Made by a program: the position numbers and the translations under genes. From NCBI GenBank assembly GCA_013373595.1, contig JABXHO010000012.1:1-49999 (forward strand): a stretch of 49,999 bases of DNA, given 5' to 3'. Positions 24,316 to 32,833 of the stretch are shown in pieces. This DNA comes from Flavobacteriales bacterium. Lineage in GTDB: Bacteria; Bacteroidota; Bacteroidia; Flavobacteriales_D; Crocinitomicaceae. Each line of letters begins with the position of its first letter. Within the stretch, counting starts at the first letter, position 1. The notes beneath the pieces are model-generated. The model was not told the DNA's origin, made no database searches, and saw only the letters and a list, made by a program, of their open reading frames with translations.

Positions 24316-25098
24316 TTAGCGCGTTAAAACGACATAATCTTGCAAGAGTGTTTGCAAAAACTGTAATCGCTTTTTGGGTGTTTCTTCCAAGCCGAGCAAA
24401 CGGGCCGATTCATCAGCCAGTTCGATGGCAAATTTCTTTGTCTCTGGATTAGGGTTGAGTCGCACGCGTTGAATCGTGTTTTTGATCAACAGCATGTCTT
24501 CATCGGTAAATCGCGTTGCATTGATGTAGGTTGGCGTGTGATTATCTTGACTTTTAATCGACAATACATCGCGCAAGGTGTAGCGCATGCTCGATTTGTT
24601 ACGAATCACGATGGTTCCTGCCATGGCATCTCCCATTCGCTGTCTACGTTCGGAGGTCCCCGCGAAAAGAATTCCAACGAGTCCAATGGCTATCCAAATC
24701 AAAATAGTGAATGGATCGGCGCTAATCCAAATAAAATCTCCTTTGAAAATCCAACGGGTAAATACTTCGCGAAGTCCTGGACGCTCACCTGAAATCGTCA
24801 CGACACGAATGCCCATGATGTACTTTCCGAGACTTTGTCCCTGCGTGATGTATTCAATCAATGGGTTGTAAAAAATCCACGGAATTTTAATCAGAAGTAG
24901 GTACACAAACATCGTTTTCCCTGCTCCTTCCGCATCCATTCCAAACGGACTCGATAATCCGAGAATCAACGAAAAAACCAAGAAATAAATGAAGAAGGCA
25001 ATCACATCCAGCATCGCCGCTACGGTACGCTGTCCCACAGAAGCGAGTTCGTACTCGACTTTCACATTTTGGGCGGATTCAAATTCGATGCTTTTCAT
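24316..25098 (-). CDS. RDD-family membrane protein
   Basis: A 260-residue inner-membrane protein. Residues 1-30 contain the RDD signature region (VEYELASVGQRTVAAMLDVIAFF, with Arg24 and Asp31). Hydrophobic segments fall at about 28-50, 64-85 and 128-148, and QGQSLGKYIMGIRVV is the second conserved motif. The C-terminal about 90 residues are soluble and helical (FTDEDMLLIKNTIQRVRLNPN). Function of the family is poorly defined; a transport role has been suggested for some members. First gene of a two-gene unit with rsmI. A near-consensus -7 sequence TATCTTTA lies about 35 nt upstream. It is divergent from hemA. Confidence 0.85.
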   Translation of the reverse strand: MKSIEFESAQNVKVEYELASVGQRTVAAMLDVIAFFIYFLVFSLILGLSSPFGMDAEGAGKTMFVYLLLIKIPWIFYNPLIEYITQGQSLGKYIMGIRVVTISGERPGLREVFTRWIFKGDFIWISADPFTILIWIAIGLVGILFAGTSERRQRMGDAMAGTIVIRNKSSMRYTLRDVLSIKSQDNHTPTYINATRFTDEDMLLIKNTIQRVRLNPNPETKKFAIELADESARLLGLEETPKKRLQFLQTLLQDYVVLTR

Positions 25099-25319
25099 TC
25101 TGATTTTGCGATTAACAATCTGCGTCGAGATAAAGATACATTTTTGCTCGAATTTTCCTGTTTTTCGCCGTCATTTCTTGATTTCAACTCAACATTCAAT
25201 TCAAAATCAACAATTTCCAGTTATGGCGCATTCTCAGTACAATTTAGATACATTCTAAATATCCAAAATATGACAAAAGTATGACATTAAACCTGTGCTA
25301 ACTCCCCATCTTTGTTGTT

Positions 25320-26567
25320 GTGATTACGGAAAACGGGTTAAAAACCTTACATATCATCGCATTTACGCACAGAAATCTGGCTGTTTCGGAGATTGGGCAA
25401 TTGCACATCGATCCAGACAATCAGCAAGCGGCACTTACAAACGCTAAGGTGCGCTTTAGTTTACAAGAGTTAATGTACTTGACAACCTGTAACCGAATTG
25501 AGTATGCGATTGTCACCAATGAAGAAGTAAACGATGACTTCATCAACCGCTTCATTGAAACCGTTTATCCGGAAGTGTCTCCCGAAAACCGTAATGCCCT
25601 AGTACAAGGTGCTGAAGTTTACCGAGGAGTAGATGCTGTTCGCCATCAATTGTCTGTTGCATCTTCAGTAGATTCAATGGTTGTTGGAGAACGTGAAATT
25701 ATCACACAAGTTCGCAATGCTTTCGACAGTTCGAAAAAGAACAGTTTGACGGGCGACTGCCTTCGATTAATGATGCGACACACAATTGAAACAGCAAAAC
25801 GTGTCTACACTGAGACGAACATTTCTCGTCGACCTGTTTCCGTTGTTTCGTTGGCTTATCATCAATTGCGTGACATGAACGTTCCGTTGGATTCGCGTAT
25901 TTTGATCGTTGGAGCAGGTGTTACGAATACCAACATGGGTAAATTCCTTCGTAAGCACGGTTTCACGAACTTCAACGTCTTCAACCGAACATTATCGAAA
26001 GCTGAAACCTTGGCGAATGACCTCGGAGGAGTGGCTCATCCACTTTCTCACTTGAGCGAGTTCGATAAAGGATTTGACATTATTATTACGTGTACTGGAT
26101 CGGAAAATCACATTCTATCTCCAGAAATTTACACGCATCTTTTACAAGGAGAAACAGATCGTAAAGTGGTGATTGATATTGCCATTCCACAGGATTTGTC
26201 TCCCGAAATTATTGCTGCTCATTCGGTTCACCACATTTCAGTGGAAGTATTACAGAAGATTTCCAACGAAAACTTGAAAGTACGTTCACGTGAAGTAGAA
26301 CATGTTCAGGCAATCATCGACGAAGCGGTAGAAAGCTTCAGAGAGTTGTACAAAGAGCGCGCGGTAGAACTTGCCATGCGTTCGGTTCCAACCAAAGTGA
26401 AAGAAATTAAGCACAATGCGCTCAACCAAGTATTCAAGAATGAATTGAGTACCCTCGACGACGATGCGCGTGCGGTTTTGGAAAATGTAATCGGCTATAT
26501 GGAAAAGAAGTACATGAGTATGCCGATGCTCATGGCCAAAGAAATCTTGCTAAACAAGCAATCTTGA
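25320..26567 (+). CDS. hemA: Glutamyl-tRNA reductase
   Basis: A 415-residue enzyme starting at GTG 25320. Motifs: AFTHRNLAVSE, the catalytic Cys57 in YLTTCNRIEYA, VGEREIITQVR, the nucleotide-binding RILIVGAGVTNTNMGKFL, FNRTLSKAETLA and VIDIAIPQDL. It reduces glutamyl-tRNA(Glu) with NADPH to glutamate-1-semialdehyde, the first committed step of C5 tetrapyrrole synthesis. It is the first gene of hemA-hemC-hemD; its stop overlaps the hemC start by 4 nt (26564-26567). The intergenic region to the RDD gene (25099-25319) contains the divergent promoters, but no perfect -7/-33 pair was found for hemA. Confidence 0.96.
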   Translation: MITENGLKTLHIIAFTHRNLAVSEIGQLHIDPDNQQAALTNAKVRFSLQELMYLTTCNRIEYAIVTNEEVNDDFINRFIETVYPEVSPENRNALVQGAEVYRGVDAVRHQLSVASSVDSMVVGEREIITQVRNAFDSSKKNSLTGDCLRLMMRHTIETAKRVYTETNISRRPVSVVSLAYHQLRDMNVPLDSRILIVGAGVTNTNMGKFLRKHGFTNFNVFNRTLSKAETLANDLGGVAHPLSHLSEFDKGFDIIITCTGSENHILSPEIYTHLLQGETDRKVVIDIAIPQDLSPEIIAAHSVHHISVEVLQKISNENLKVRSREVEHVQAIIDEAVESFRELYKERAVELAMRSVPTKVKEIKHNALNQVFKNELSTLDDDARAVLENVIGYMEKKYMSMPMLMAKEILLNKQS

Positions 26568-27460
26568 AAAAACACGTTATTATTGGATCACGAGGAAGCG
26601 ATCTCGCCTTATGGCAGGCCAACTTCGTGAAAGGTGAATTGGAAAAACAGGGATGTACTGTTGATATCAACATCATTAAAACACAAGGCGATGCGATCCA
26701 GCATTTGAGTTTCGACAAACTCGAAGGGAAGGGATTTTTCACCAAGGAAATTGAAGATGCCTTGCTATCGAAATCGATTGATCTTGCCGTGCATTCGCAC
26801 AAAGATTTGGAAACCAATCCACCAGCAGGATTAAAAATTGCCTGTGTTTCATCACGTGCTAACCCTTCCGATTTACTGTTGATTCGCAAAGAATGTGTTG
26901 ATGCATCGCAAAAGTGGAGTTTGAAAGCCGAAGCAACAGTTGGAACTTCCTCTGCTCGACGCAAAACACAATTCTTGCACTACCGCAACGATGTTACCAT
27001 CAACGATTTGCGCGGAAACGTTCCAACACGTATCGATAAATTACGCCAGGGAAATTACGACGCGATTATTCTTGCCAAAGCAGGTGTTGACCGTCTCGAA
27101 TTAGATCTCAGCGAGTTCGAATGCGTAGAATTGAATCCAACGGAATTTGTTCCAGCTCCCGCTCAAGGTGTTTTGGGACTCCAAATCCGTGAGGACGATG
27201 CCGAAATGACCGAATTGATGTCAGCGATGAACGACACAGCGGTTGAGTTACGCATTTCTCTAGAACGTAAAATTTTGAATCTCCTCGATGGAGGATGTCA
27301 ATTGCCTTTGGGAGCGTTTTGCACGGAAGATCATCATTTGTATGTTGCCTACGCGGAACAAACAGGCGCAGAAAGTGCCTTCCTACACTACGAAGTGACG
27401 AACTTCGACGGCATGGCGGAAAAAGTAGTCGCTGATTTGAAAAACGCATTCGTCGAGTAA
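26564..27460 (+). CDS. hemC: Hydroxymethylbilane synthase (porphobilinogen deaminase)
   Basis: A 298-residue enzyme starting at TTG 26564, overlapping the hemA stop as TTGA. Motifs: IGSRGSDLALWQANFV, FTKEIEDALL, DLAVHSHKDLET, VGTSSARRKTQ, LRGNVPTRIDKLR and the cofactor-carrying Cys245 in LLDGGCQLPLGAFC. It joins four porphobilinogen units into hydroxymethylbilane using a covalently bound dipyrromethane cofactor. The overlapping TTG start suggests translation coupled to hemA. hemD follows after 3 nt. Confidence 0.96.
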   Translation: MKKHVIIGSRGSDLALWQANFVKGELEKQGCTVDINIIKTQGDAIQHLSFDKLEGKGFFTKEIEDALLSKSIDLAVHSHKDLETNPPAGLKIACVSSRANPSDLLLIRKECVDASQKWSLKAEATVGTSSARRKTQFLHYRNDVTINDLRGNVPTRIDKLRQGNYDAIILAKAGVDRLELDLSEFECVELNPTEFVPAPAQGVLGLQIREDDAEMTELMSAMNDTAVELRISLERKILNLLDGGCQLPLGAFCTEDHHLYVAYAEQTGAESAFLHYEVTNFDGMAEKVVADLKNAFVE

Positions 27461-27463
27461 GTC

Positions 27464-28168
27464 GTGTCTAAGCGCATCTTCATATCGAAAAATGCTTCTG
27501 AAATAGCCTCCCTCCGCTCGCAATTTGAAGCTAAGGGATATGAGGTCATTGCCCACTCGTTTCTTTCATTCTCTGCGGTAGAATTCGAAATTCAGCATCC
27601 CTACGACGTGATCTTCTTTGGAAGTCCACGCGCGGTCATTTTCTTCAAAGCCAGTGAATCCATTTCCCCCGATAAATTGATCGCTTGCGTCGGCTCCAAA
27701 ACGGCCGAAGTACTCGAATCGATGGGACATAAAGTCGACTTTGTGGGCAAAAACAGTTCCGATCCGAAAACGGTAGCAGAAGATTTTAAAAACTGGTTGA
27801 CTGAGCGGAGTCGAAGTCAACGTGCTTCGAAGGCCCAAAGTGAAGAGCGCAGTACCCGTGTGCTGTTTCCCCTCTCTAGTCGCAGTTTAAAAACGATTGC
27901 TGGGGCTATTCCTGAAGATCAGAAGGAAGAAGTGGTGGTGTATCAAACGGAAGTGAAGGGAAAAGTGATTCTTCCGTGCGATGTGTACGCGTTTTCGAGT
28001 CCGAGTAATGTGGAAGGTTTTTTTGAGGCGAATACGATTCCTGAGGGGGCAGAAGTGATTGCTTGGGGAACGAGTACGGAGAGGGCTTTGAAGGAATATG
28101 CGGAGAAGATGGGATTTGAGGTTAAAACAATGACCAAATCCGACTTAACTGTAATTTTTGGAATTTGA
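27464..28168 (+). CDS. hemD: Uroporphyrinogen-III synthase, with an in-frame repeat insertion
   Basis: A 234-residue protein starting at GTG 27464 (MSKRIFISKNASEIASLRSQ). It has the HemD two-domain pattern: DVIFFGSPRAVIFF, IACVGSKTAEVLESMGHKVDFVG, VLFPLSSRSLKTIAG, VVVYQTEVKG, YAFSSPSNVEGFF and IAWGTSTERALKEYAEKMGF. It closes and rearranges hydroxymethylbilane into uroporphyrinogen III. Residues about 112-133 (LTERSRSQRASKAQSEERST) form a polar, basic insertion between the domains, encoded in part by a palindromic repeat at 27796-27821. The active-site regions look intact, so the enzyme is probably functional. Last gene of the hem operon. Confidence 0.92.
   Translation: MSKRIFISKNASEIASLRSQFEAKGYEVIAHSFLSFSAVEFEIQHPYDVIFFGSPRAVIFFKASESISPDKLIACVGSKTAEVLESMGHKVDFVGKNSSDPKTVAEDFKNWLTERSRSQRASKAQSEERSTRVLFPLSSRSLKTIAGAIPEDQKEEVVVYQTEVKGKVILPCDVYAFSSPSNVEGFFEANTIPEGAEVIAWGTSTERALKEYAEKMGFEVKTMTKSDLTVIFGI
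27796..27821. repeat. REP-like palindromic element inside hemD
   Basis: The arms GTTGACT (27796-27802) and AGTCAAC (27815-27821) are a perfect 7-bp inverted repeat flanking GAGCGGAGTCGA. The core CTGAGCGGAGTCGAAG is one I recall as a widespread intergenic palindrome in Bacteroidota and other bacteria; here it is read in frame within hemD. Confidence 0.6.
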
Positions 28169-28211
28169 AATAATCCTGATTTTAATTATCTTCACTTTAA
28201 TTAACCACTAA

Positions 28212-28227
28212 AGTTGAGTTCTCAACT
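28212..28227. terminator. Small perfect inverted repeat after hemD, weak terminator candidate
   Basis: AGTTGAGTTCTCAACT folds as a 6-bp stem with a 4-nt loop and is followed by AATTTTC on the plus strand. It lies 44 nt past hemD at the edge of the A/T-rich cassette. Confidence 0.35.
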
Positions 28228-28326
28228 AATTTTCTTGGCATCTTATCCGCTTGATGTTTAAAAGAATGTTAGTAAAGATTATGATTTGGTGGTCTGAAGA
28301 GACTATTAACTGACGATATTCACACT

Positions 28327-29550
28327 ATGAATTTCATTGATTTATTTTCTGGTGCTGGAGGACTTTCCGAAGGATTCATAAATGCTGGTTTCAAACCATT
28401 GGCTCATGTTGAGATGGACTCTTCGGCTTGCAAAACAATAGAAACAAGATTAGTTTATCACAAACTAAAATCTGAAAAGAATCTCGAGGCATATTATGAA
28501 TATATATTAGGAAAAGTTTCGAGAAAAGAGTTCCTAGTTAAGAACTCAAATGAAGAAATTGAAAAGTCCGTAATTAATATGGGGATTGGTGGTAAGAATA
28601 ACCAAGAAATCTTCAATAAAATTGATACCCTAAGAGGGCAAAATGAAGTTGATTTGATTATTGGTGGACCACCCTGTCAAGCATATTCACTTGTTGGTAG
28701 ATCGAGAGATAAAAACCGAATGGAGAATGATCCAAGAAATTATTTGTATAAAGAGTATGCGAAATTTTTGAAGTATTTCAACCCACGTTTATTCGTTTTT
28801 GAAAATGTACTAGGATTAATCACTGCAAAAAAAGGTGACTATTTCAAGAACATGAAAGCCTACTTTAAAAGAATCGGATATCAATTGGACTACGATGTAT
28901 TAAATTCCTCTGACTTTGGGGTTTTGCAAAAAAGAAAGAGAATTATTTTAATCGGCTGGAGAAAGGATGAAGAATTCATATATCCAACATTTGAGAAGAT
29001 CAAAAACCCATATACGACAAAAGTCATTTTCGAAGATCTTCAAACCCTACAACCCGGAGATTCCAATAATATTACAAAATACGCTAAACCGACTAACGAA
29101 TATCTCCAGAAGTTTCAGTTACGAAATGGGGTTGACTTTGTTACTCAGCATATCACGCGTAATCATAACGAACGTGATCTCGAAATCTATGAAGTGGCTA
29201 TCAAAAAATTACTAAAGGATGGAGAACGATTGAAATACCCTGACCTACCTGAAAGACTCAAAACTCACAAGAATGAATACTCGTTCTTGGATAGGTTTAA
29301 AGTAGTGAACCCTGATGATCATTCTCACACTATGGTCGCTCACATCTCGAAAGATGGACATCACTATATTTTTCCTGACTTAAAACAAATTCGTTCATTG
29401 TCGGTAAGAGAGGCGGCACGAATCCAATCTTTCCCAGATGACTTCTATTTTGAAGGTGGAAGAACTGCCGCCTTTAGGCAGATAGGAAATGCCGTTCCAC
29501 CTTTGATGGCAAAGGCAATCGCAACTAAGATTAAGATTAAATTAGAATGA
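28327..29550 (+). CDS. DNA (cytosine-5-)-methyltransferase, first gene of the cassette
   Basis: A 407-residue C5-methyltransferase. Motif I is FIDLFSGAGGLSEGF, motif IV GGPPCQAYS with catalytic Cys117, motif VI FVFENVLGL, motif VIII QKRKRIILIG, and motifs IX/X VREAARIQSFPDDF and IGNAVPPLMAKAIA. The target-recognition region is about residues 225-345. An insert of about 60 residues (YEYILGKVSRKEFLVKNSNE region) sits between motifs I and IV. It methylates cytosine in a specific DNA sequence that cannot be read from the protein. The sequence is visibly A/T-richer than the flanking hem genes, and the gene overlaps the next by 4 nt (ATGA, 29547-29550), so it should form one operon with the ATPase/kinase and receiver genes. 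Confidence 0.95.
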   Translation: MNFIDLFSGAGGLSEGFINAGFKPLAHVEMDSSACKTIETRLVYHKLKSEKNLEAYYEYILGKVSRKEFLVKNSNEEIEKSVINMGIGGKNNQEIFNKIDTLRGQNEVDLIIGGPPCQAYSLVGRSRDKNRMENDPRNYLYKEYAKFLKYFNPRLFVFENVLGLITAKKGDYFKNMKAYFKRIGYQLDYDVLNSSDFGVLQKRKRIILIGWRKDEEFIYPTFEKIKNPYTTKVIFEDLQTLQPGDSNNITKYAKPTNEYLQKFQLRNGVDFVTQHITRNHNERDLEIYEVAIKKLLKDGERLKYPDLPERLKTHKNEYSFLDRFKVVNPDDHSHTMVAHISKDGHHYIFPDLKQIRSLSVREAARIQSFPDDFYFEGGRTAAFRQIGNAVPPLMAKAIATKIKIKLE

Positions 29551-31727
29551 CAAAAGATTCAACATACAATATTAGACCCGCAGCTAGACTCATTCATACT
29601 ATTGGAAGCGACTTAATTGGAGATTCATATGCCGCTGTCGTTGAACTTGTTAAAAATTCCTACGATGCTGATGCCAGTTATGTCAATATTAATTTTGCAT
29701 ACAAAACAATTGATAATAAGGATTCTCTAGTTATCACAATAGCTGATGACGGGCACGGGATGGATTTTGAAACTGTCATAAATAAATGGCTCGTACCTGC
29801 AACCGATGATAAACTTAAGAGAAAGAGAAGCCCATATAAGAAACGTGTTTTTCAGGGTCGAAAAGGGATCGGTCGGTTTGCTTCTTCGATCCTAGGACAG
29901 GAAATGACTCTATCTTCTATTACTAAATCGGGGGAAAAATCAACAGTTGTAATCGATTGGAGAATATTCAACACTGACGATTTTTTAGAAAATATTGAAC
30001 TTCTTGTTGAAAAAGAAACAACTACAGACTCTTCTGGTACAATTATGGAAATTGTGGCTCAAGATGAACAAAATGATAATAAATTATCTGCTTGGGACAA
30101 AAGTTCAATTGACACACTAATTGGAGAATTGCGAAAATTGATTTCCCCTTTCAATGACTTTGATAAAGATGAGTTCAGAATAAACCTTTCCTTTTCAAAC
30201 TGCCCGTTTGAAGGGTACAATGACACGAAATTTGAGATTGAAAATTATCCCATAATAGAATTGTATGATTACAGAATAAGCGGCTCTATTGACAACTATG
30301 GTAAAGCCAATCTCCTCTATGAAAATAATGTATTAGAGGCAAAGCAATCAGAAAAGATCGAGACTCAATTTGACTTATCAGGAAACAACAAATACTGCGG
30401 CAATATCAGTATTGATTTTAGAGTATTTGATAGAGAACCAGAAGCTATTGACAACCTAATCAATAAGGGTTTAATCGACCCCATTTCAGAAAAATATATG
30501 GGGAAAAATGATGCTAAGCGCTTATTGAATGAAGTTTATGGTGCAAAGATTTATAAGAATCATTTTAGAATTCGACCTTACGGAAGTGATGGTGTGGACT
30601 GGCTAGATTTAGATAAAGACAGAATCCAGAATCCATCTATGAAAATCGGAAACAATCAATTAGTAGGATTTATAACTATTGAATCTGAAGAATTATCAAG
30701 GCTAGAGGAAAAAAGTGCTAGGGATGGACTAAAAGAAAATGAATATTTCTTTGGGTTAAAGGAATTGTCAAGGTTAACTTTAAAAGAGTTAGAAATTCGA
30801 AGATTTACATTTCGAGATAAGAGCCTTAAAAGTCGAAAGGGAAGAACTTCAATTCAAGATTCAATTTCGGATTTATTTAGCTTTTCGGATTTATCTAATA
30901 ACATTCAGGCAAAATTAGAGCAATTTAAAGTCGGCAAAGAAAATATTAATCAGATCAAGGCAATTCTCAAGAAAGAGGAAACTGCCAAAGCTGGTTTATT
31001 GGAAGACATTCAAAAAACAATAGCTATTTATCAAGGACAAGCGACACTTGGTAAAATCGTAAACTTCATTTTACATGAAGGTAGAAAACCAATCCAATAC
31101 ATAAACTCAGAAACAGATGTTCTTGAACGCTACCTTAAACATTATAGAGCGACAAATGATCAAGAATTATTTATTGAAATACACGAGAGTATTAATGGTT
31201 TTAGAAGAAACGGAAAGTTAATTTCTGATTTATTCAAGAGAGTAAATCCACTTGCTAGTCAAAGGAGGGGAAATCGAAAAAACTTTAATGTCAAAGTAAG
31301 CCTGATAAATTCAGTCAAAATATTTAAAACTTCAATGTCTGAGTTGAATATAGAATGTACTATTGAATGCAACGATGATATTGAGTTTTATGGCTGGGAA
31401 GAAGACTTATTTACTGCTGTTACTAACTTAATTGAAAACAGTATTTATTGGCTTGGTAAAGTAGAAAGGGATCAGAAGCTAATTTCAATTTCAGTTCAGG
31501 AAAATCCCAATTCATTTCAATTGGATTTTAGAGATAATGGACCTGGCTTAACCGATGCTGAAATTGAAAGCGATATTATATTCGAACCAGGCTATTCTAA
31601 AAAGCATAATGGAACTGGCCTCGGCTTGGCTATCGCAGGTGAATCAATAGAACGATTGAATGGAAAACTAAAAGCTCGAAAATCTGAAAGTGGTGTATAC
31701 TTCCAAATTGAAATTGAGAAAAAATGA
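29547..31727 (+). CDS. Double-GHKL protein: MORC/MutL/Hsp90-like ATPase fused to a histidine kinase core
   Basis: A 726-residue cytoplasmic protein. Residues about 10-130 form a GHKL ATPase of the Hsp90/MutL/MORC type: N-box VVELVKNSYDADA (Asn37), IADDGHGM (67-72) and GRKGIGRFA (104-112). About 150-470 are an unassigned middle region, followed by a coiled-coil stretch. About 500-530 carry an H-box-like motif ILHEGRKPIQYI (His510). About 590-726 form a second ATPase, of the histidine-kinase kind: NLIENSIYW (Asn631), DNGPGL (663-668), EPGYSKKHNGTGLGLAIA (G2 at 689-694). No membrane or PAS domain is seen. MORC-like GHKL proteins (paraMORCs) are reported in bacterial restriction-modification neighbourhoods; the fusion to a kinase core suggests ATP- and DNA-state-dependent signalling to the receiver protein encoded next. 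Overlaps of 4 nt on both sides. A/T-rich. Confidence 0.85.
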   Translation: MTKDSTYNIRPAARLIHTIGSDLIGDSYAAVVELVKNSYDADASYVNINFAYKTIDNKDSLVITIADDGHGMDFETVINKWLVPATDDKLKRKRSPYKKRVFQGRKGIGRFASSILGQEMTLSSITKSGEKSTVVIDWRIFNTDDFLENIELLVEKETTTDSSGTIMEIVAQDEQNDNKLSAWDKSSIDTLIGELRKLISPFNDFDKDEFRINLSFSNCPFEGYNDTKFEIENYPIIELYDYRISGSIDNYGKANLLYENNVLEAKQSEKIETQFDLSGNNKYCGNISIDFRVFDREPEAIDNLINKGLIDPISEKYMGKNDAKRLLNEVYGAKIYKNHFRIRPYGSDGVDWLDLDKDRIQNPSMKIGNNQLVGFITIESEELSRLEEKSARDGLKENEYFFGLKELSRLTLKELEIRRFTFRDKSLKSRKGRTSIQDSISDLFSFSDLSNNIQAKLEQFKVGKENINQIKAILKKEETAKAGLLEDIQKTIAIYQGQATLGKIVNFILHEGRKPIQYINSETDVLERYLKHYRATNDQELFIEIHESINGFRRNGKLISDLFKRVNPLASQRRGNRKNFNVKVSLINSVKIFKTSMSELNIECTIECNDDIEFYGWEEDLFTAVTNLIENSIYWLGKVERDQKLISISVQENPNSFQLDFRDNGPGLTDAEIESDIIFEPGYSKKHNGTGLGLAIAGESIERLNGKLKARKSESGVYFQIEIEKK

Positions 31728-32830
31728 AAAAACTTTGCCTATTAATTGTAGAAGATGATGAAGTAGCAATCGCTTCATACAGAAGAGAAATTAAAGCGTA
31801 TAATTTGGATGCTGATATTAAAATTTCGGAGACTCCTGTTAACAATAAAGAAAAAGCAATATCACTATTGCGTGATGCTGAAAAAGATTTTGATGCCGCC
31901 ATTGTCGATTTAGATCTGTTAGGTTCTGGAGGAAAAGACTCTTCAGGTAATGACATAATAAGGGAAATTAGAAAAAATCTTCGGTTTCCTGTATTTGTCA
32001 TCACTGGCACCCCCCAGAACGTGGCACCAGATTTAAGAGAGGAATCAATCCTATTCAAAATTAAGACACGCGGTGAAAGGGAAGACATTGGTTACTTAGA
32101 CCAATTGATGAATATATATAAGACTGGAATAACAAATATTGTAAACAGGAAAGGAACTATTGAACAGATTATTTCTAATATCTTTTGGAACCATCTTTCA
32201 TCGTCTGTTGACTTATGGGTAAACGATGATTCGCGAACACCCGAGGAAAAGGAAAAGTCCCTCTTGAGGTATACCTTGCTTCATATGCAAGAATATCTTG
32301 ACGAAAAAAATTATCATCCAAGTGAATTCTATATTACAAAACCTATTAAGAAAGATGTATTCACTGGAGATATTGTTGAATTCGATGAAGCACGATGGAT
32401 CATTTTAACTCCTTCTTGTGACATTGTTAAACGTCAAGACGGCACGAGAAATACGCGGAAAATACTGTTATGTAAAATAAAACCATTAGAAAGTGAAGTT
32501 AAAAATTATGGAATTTTATCTAAGGAAACAAGCGCCAATAATGACAATCGAAAAAGGCTAAGCCGATACATTCAAAACAATGCTGGCGGGAACTTTCATT
32601 TTATCCCTAAACACAAAACAATCTATCCGGGTCTAATCGATTTCCAAGATAAGTTAACCATAGATGAAAGTCTCGTAGACAAGTATTTACTCGAAGAAAA
32701 AATGAAACGATTGGCAACTGTTTCCATGCCATTCTTGAAGGATATAATTTCTCGATACTCCAATTATTTCGCTCGACAAGGCTCACCAGATTTTAACTCG
32801 GACGAAGTCTATGCGTCAATTTTTAGTTAA
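31724..32830 (+). CDS. Receiver-domain protein with unassigned C-terminal domain
   Basis: A 368-residue cytoplasmic protein. Residues 1 to about 118 form a response-regulator receiver domain with all key residues: acidic pair Asp11/Asp12 in LLIVEDDEV, phospho-acceptor Asp62 in AAIVDLDLLG, Thr94 in FVITGTP and Lys112 in ILFKIK. It should accept phosphate from the kinase encoded immediately upstream (4-nt overlap). Residues about 120-368 are not a standard DNA-binding output domain; they include a helical part (SLLRYTLLHMQEYLDEKN), a strand-rich part with GDIVEFDEARWIILTPSCDIV (Cys232, Asp233) and a C-terminal helical part ending FNSDEVYASIFS. I cannot assign this region; as the only unexplained part of the system it is the best candidate effector. 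The stop lies 3 nt from that of the convergent protease gene. Confidence 0.82.
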   Translation: MKKLCLLIVEDDEVAIASYRREIKAYNLDADIKISETPVNNKEKAISLLRDAEKDFDAAIVDLDLLGSGGKDSSGNDIIREIRKNLRFPVFVITGTPQNVAPDLREESILFKIKTRGEREDIGYLDQLMNIYKTGITNIVNRKGTIEQIISNIFWNHLSSSVDLWVNDDSRTPEEKEKSLLRYTLLHMQEYLDEKNYHPSEFYITKPIKKDVFTGDIVEFDEARWIILTPSCDIVKRQDGTRNTRKILLCKIKPLESEVKNYGILSKETSANNDNRKRLSRYIQNNAGGNFHFIPKHKTIYPGLIDFQDKLTIDESLVDKYLLEEKMKRLATVSMPFLKDIISRYSNYFARQGSPDFNSDEVYASIFS

Positions 32831-32833
32831 TAT

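Noticed and set aside
28327-32830. Assignment of the cassette to BREX, DISARM, Detocs or a classical type II restriction system
   Set aside because: The marker genes of BREX and DISARM are missing, no restriction endonuclease is present, and a methyltransferase with a double-GHKL kinase does not fit the Detocs gene set as I know it.
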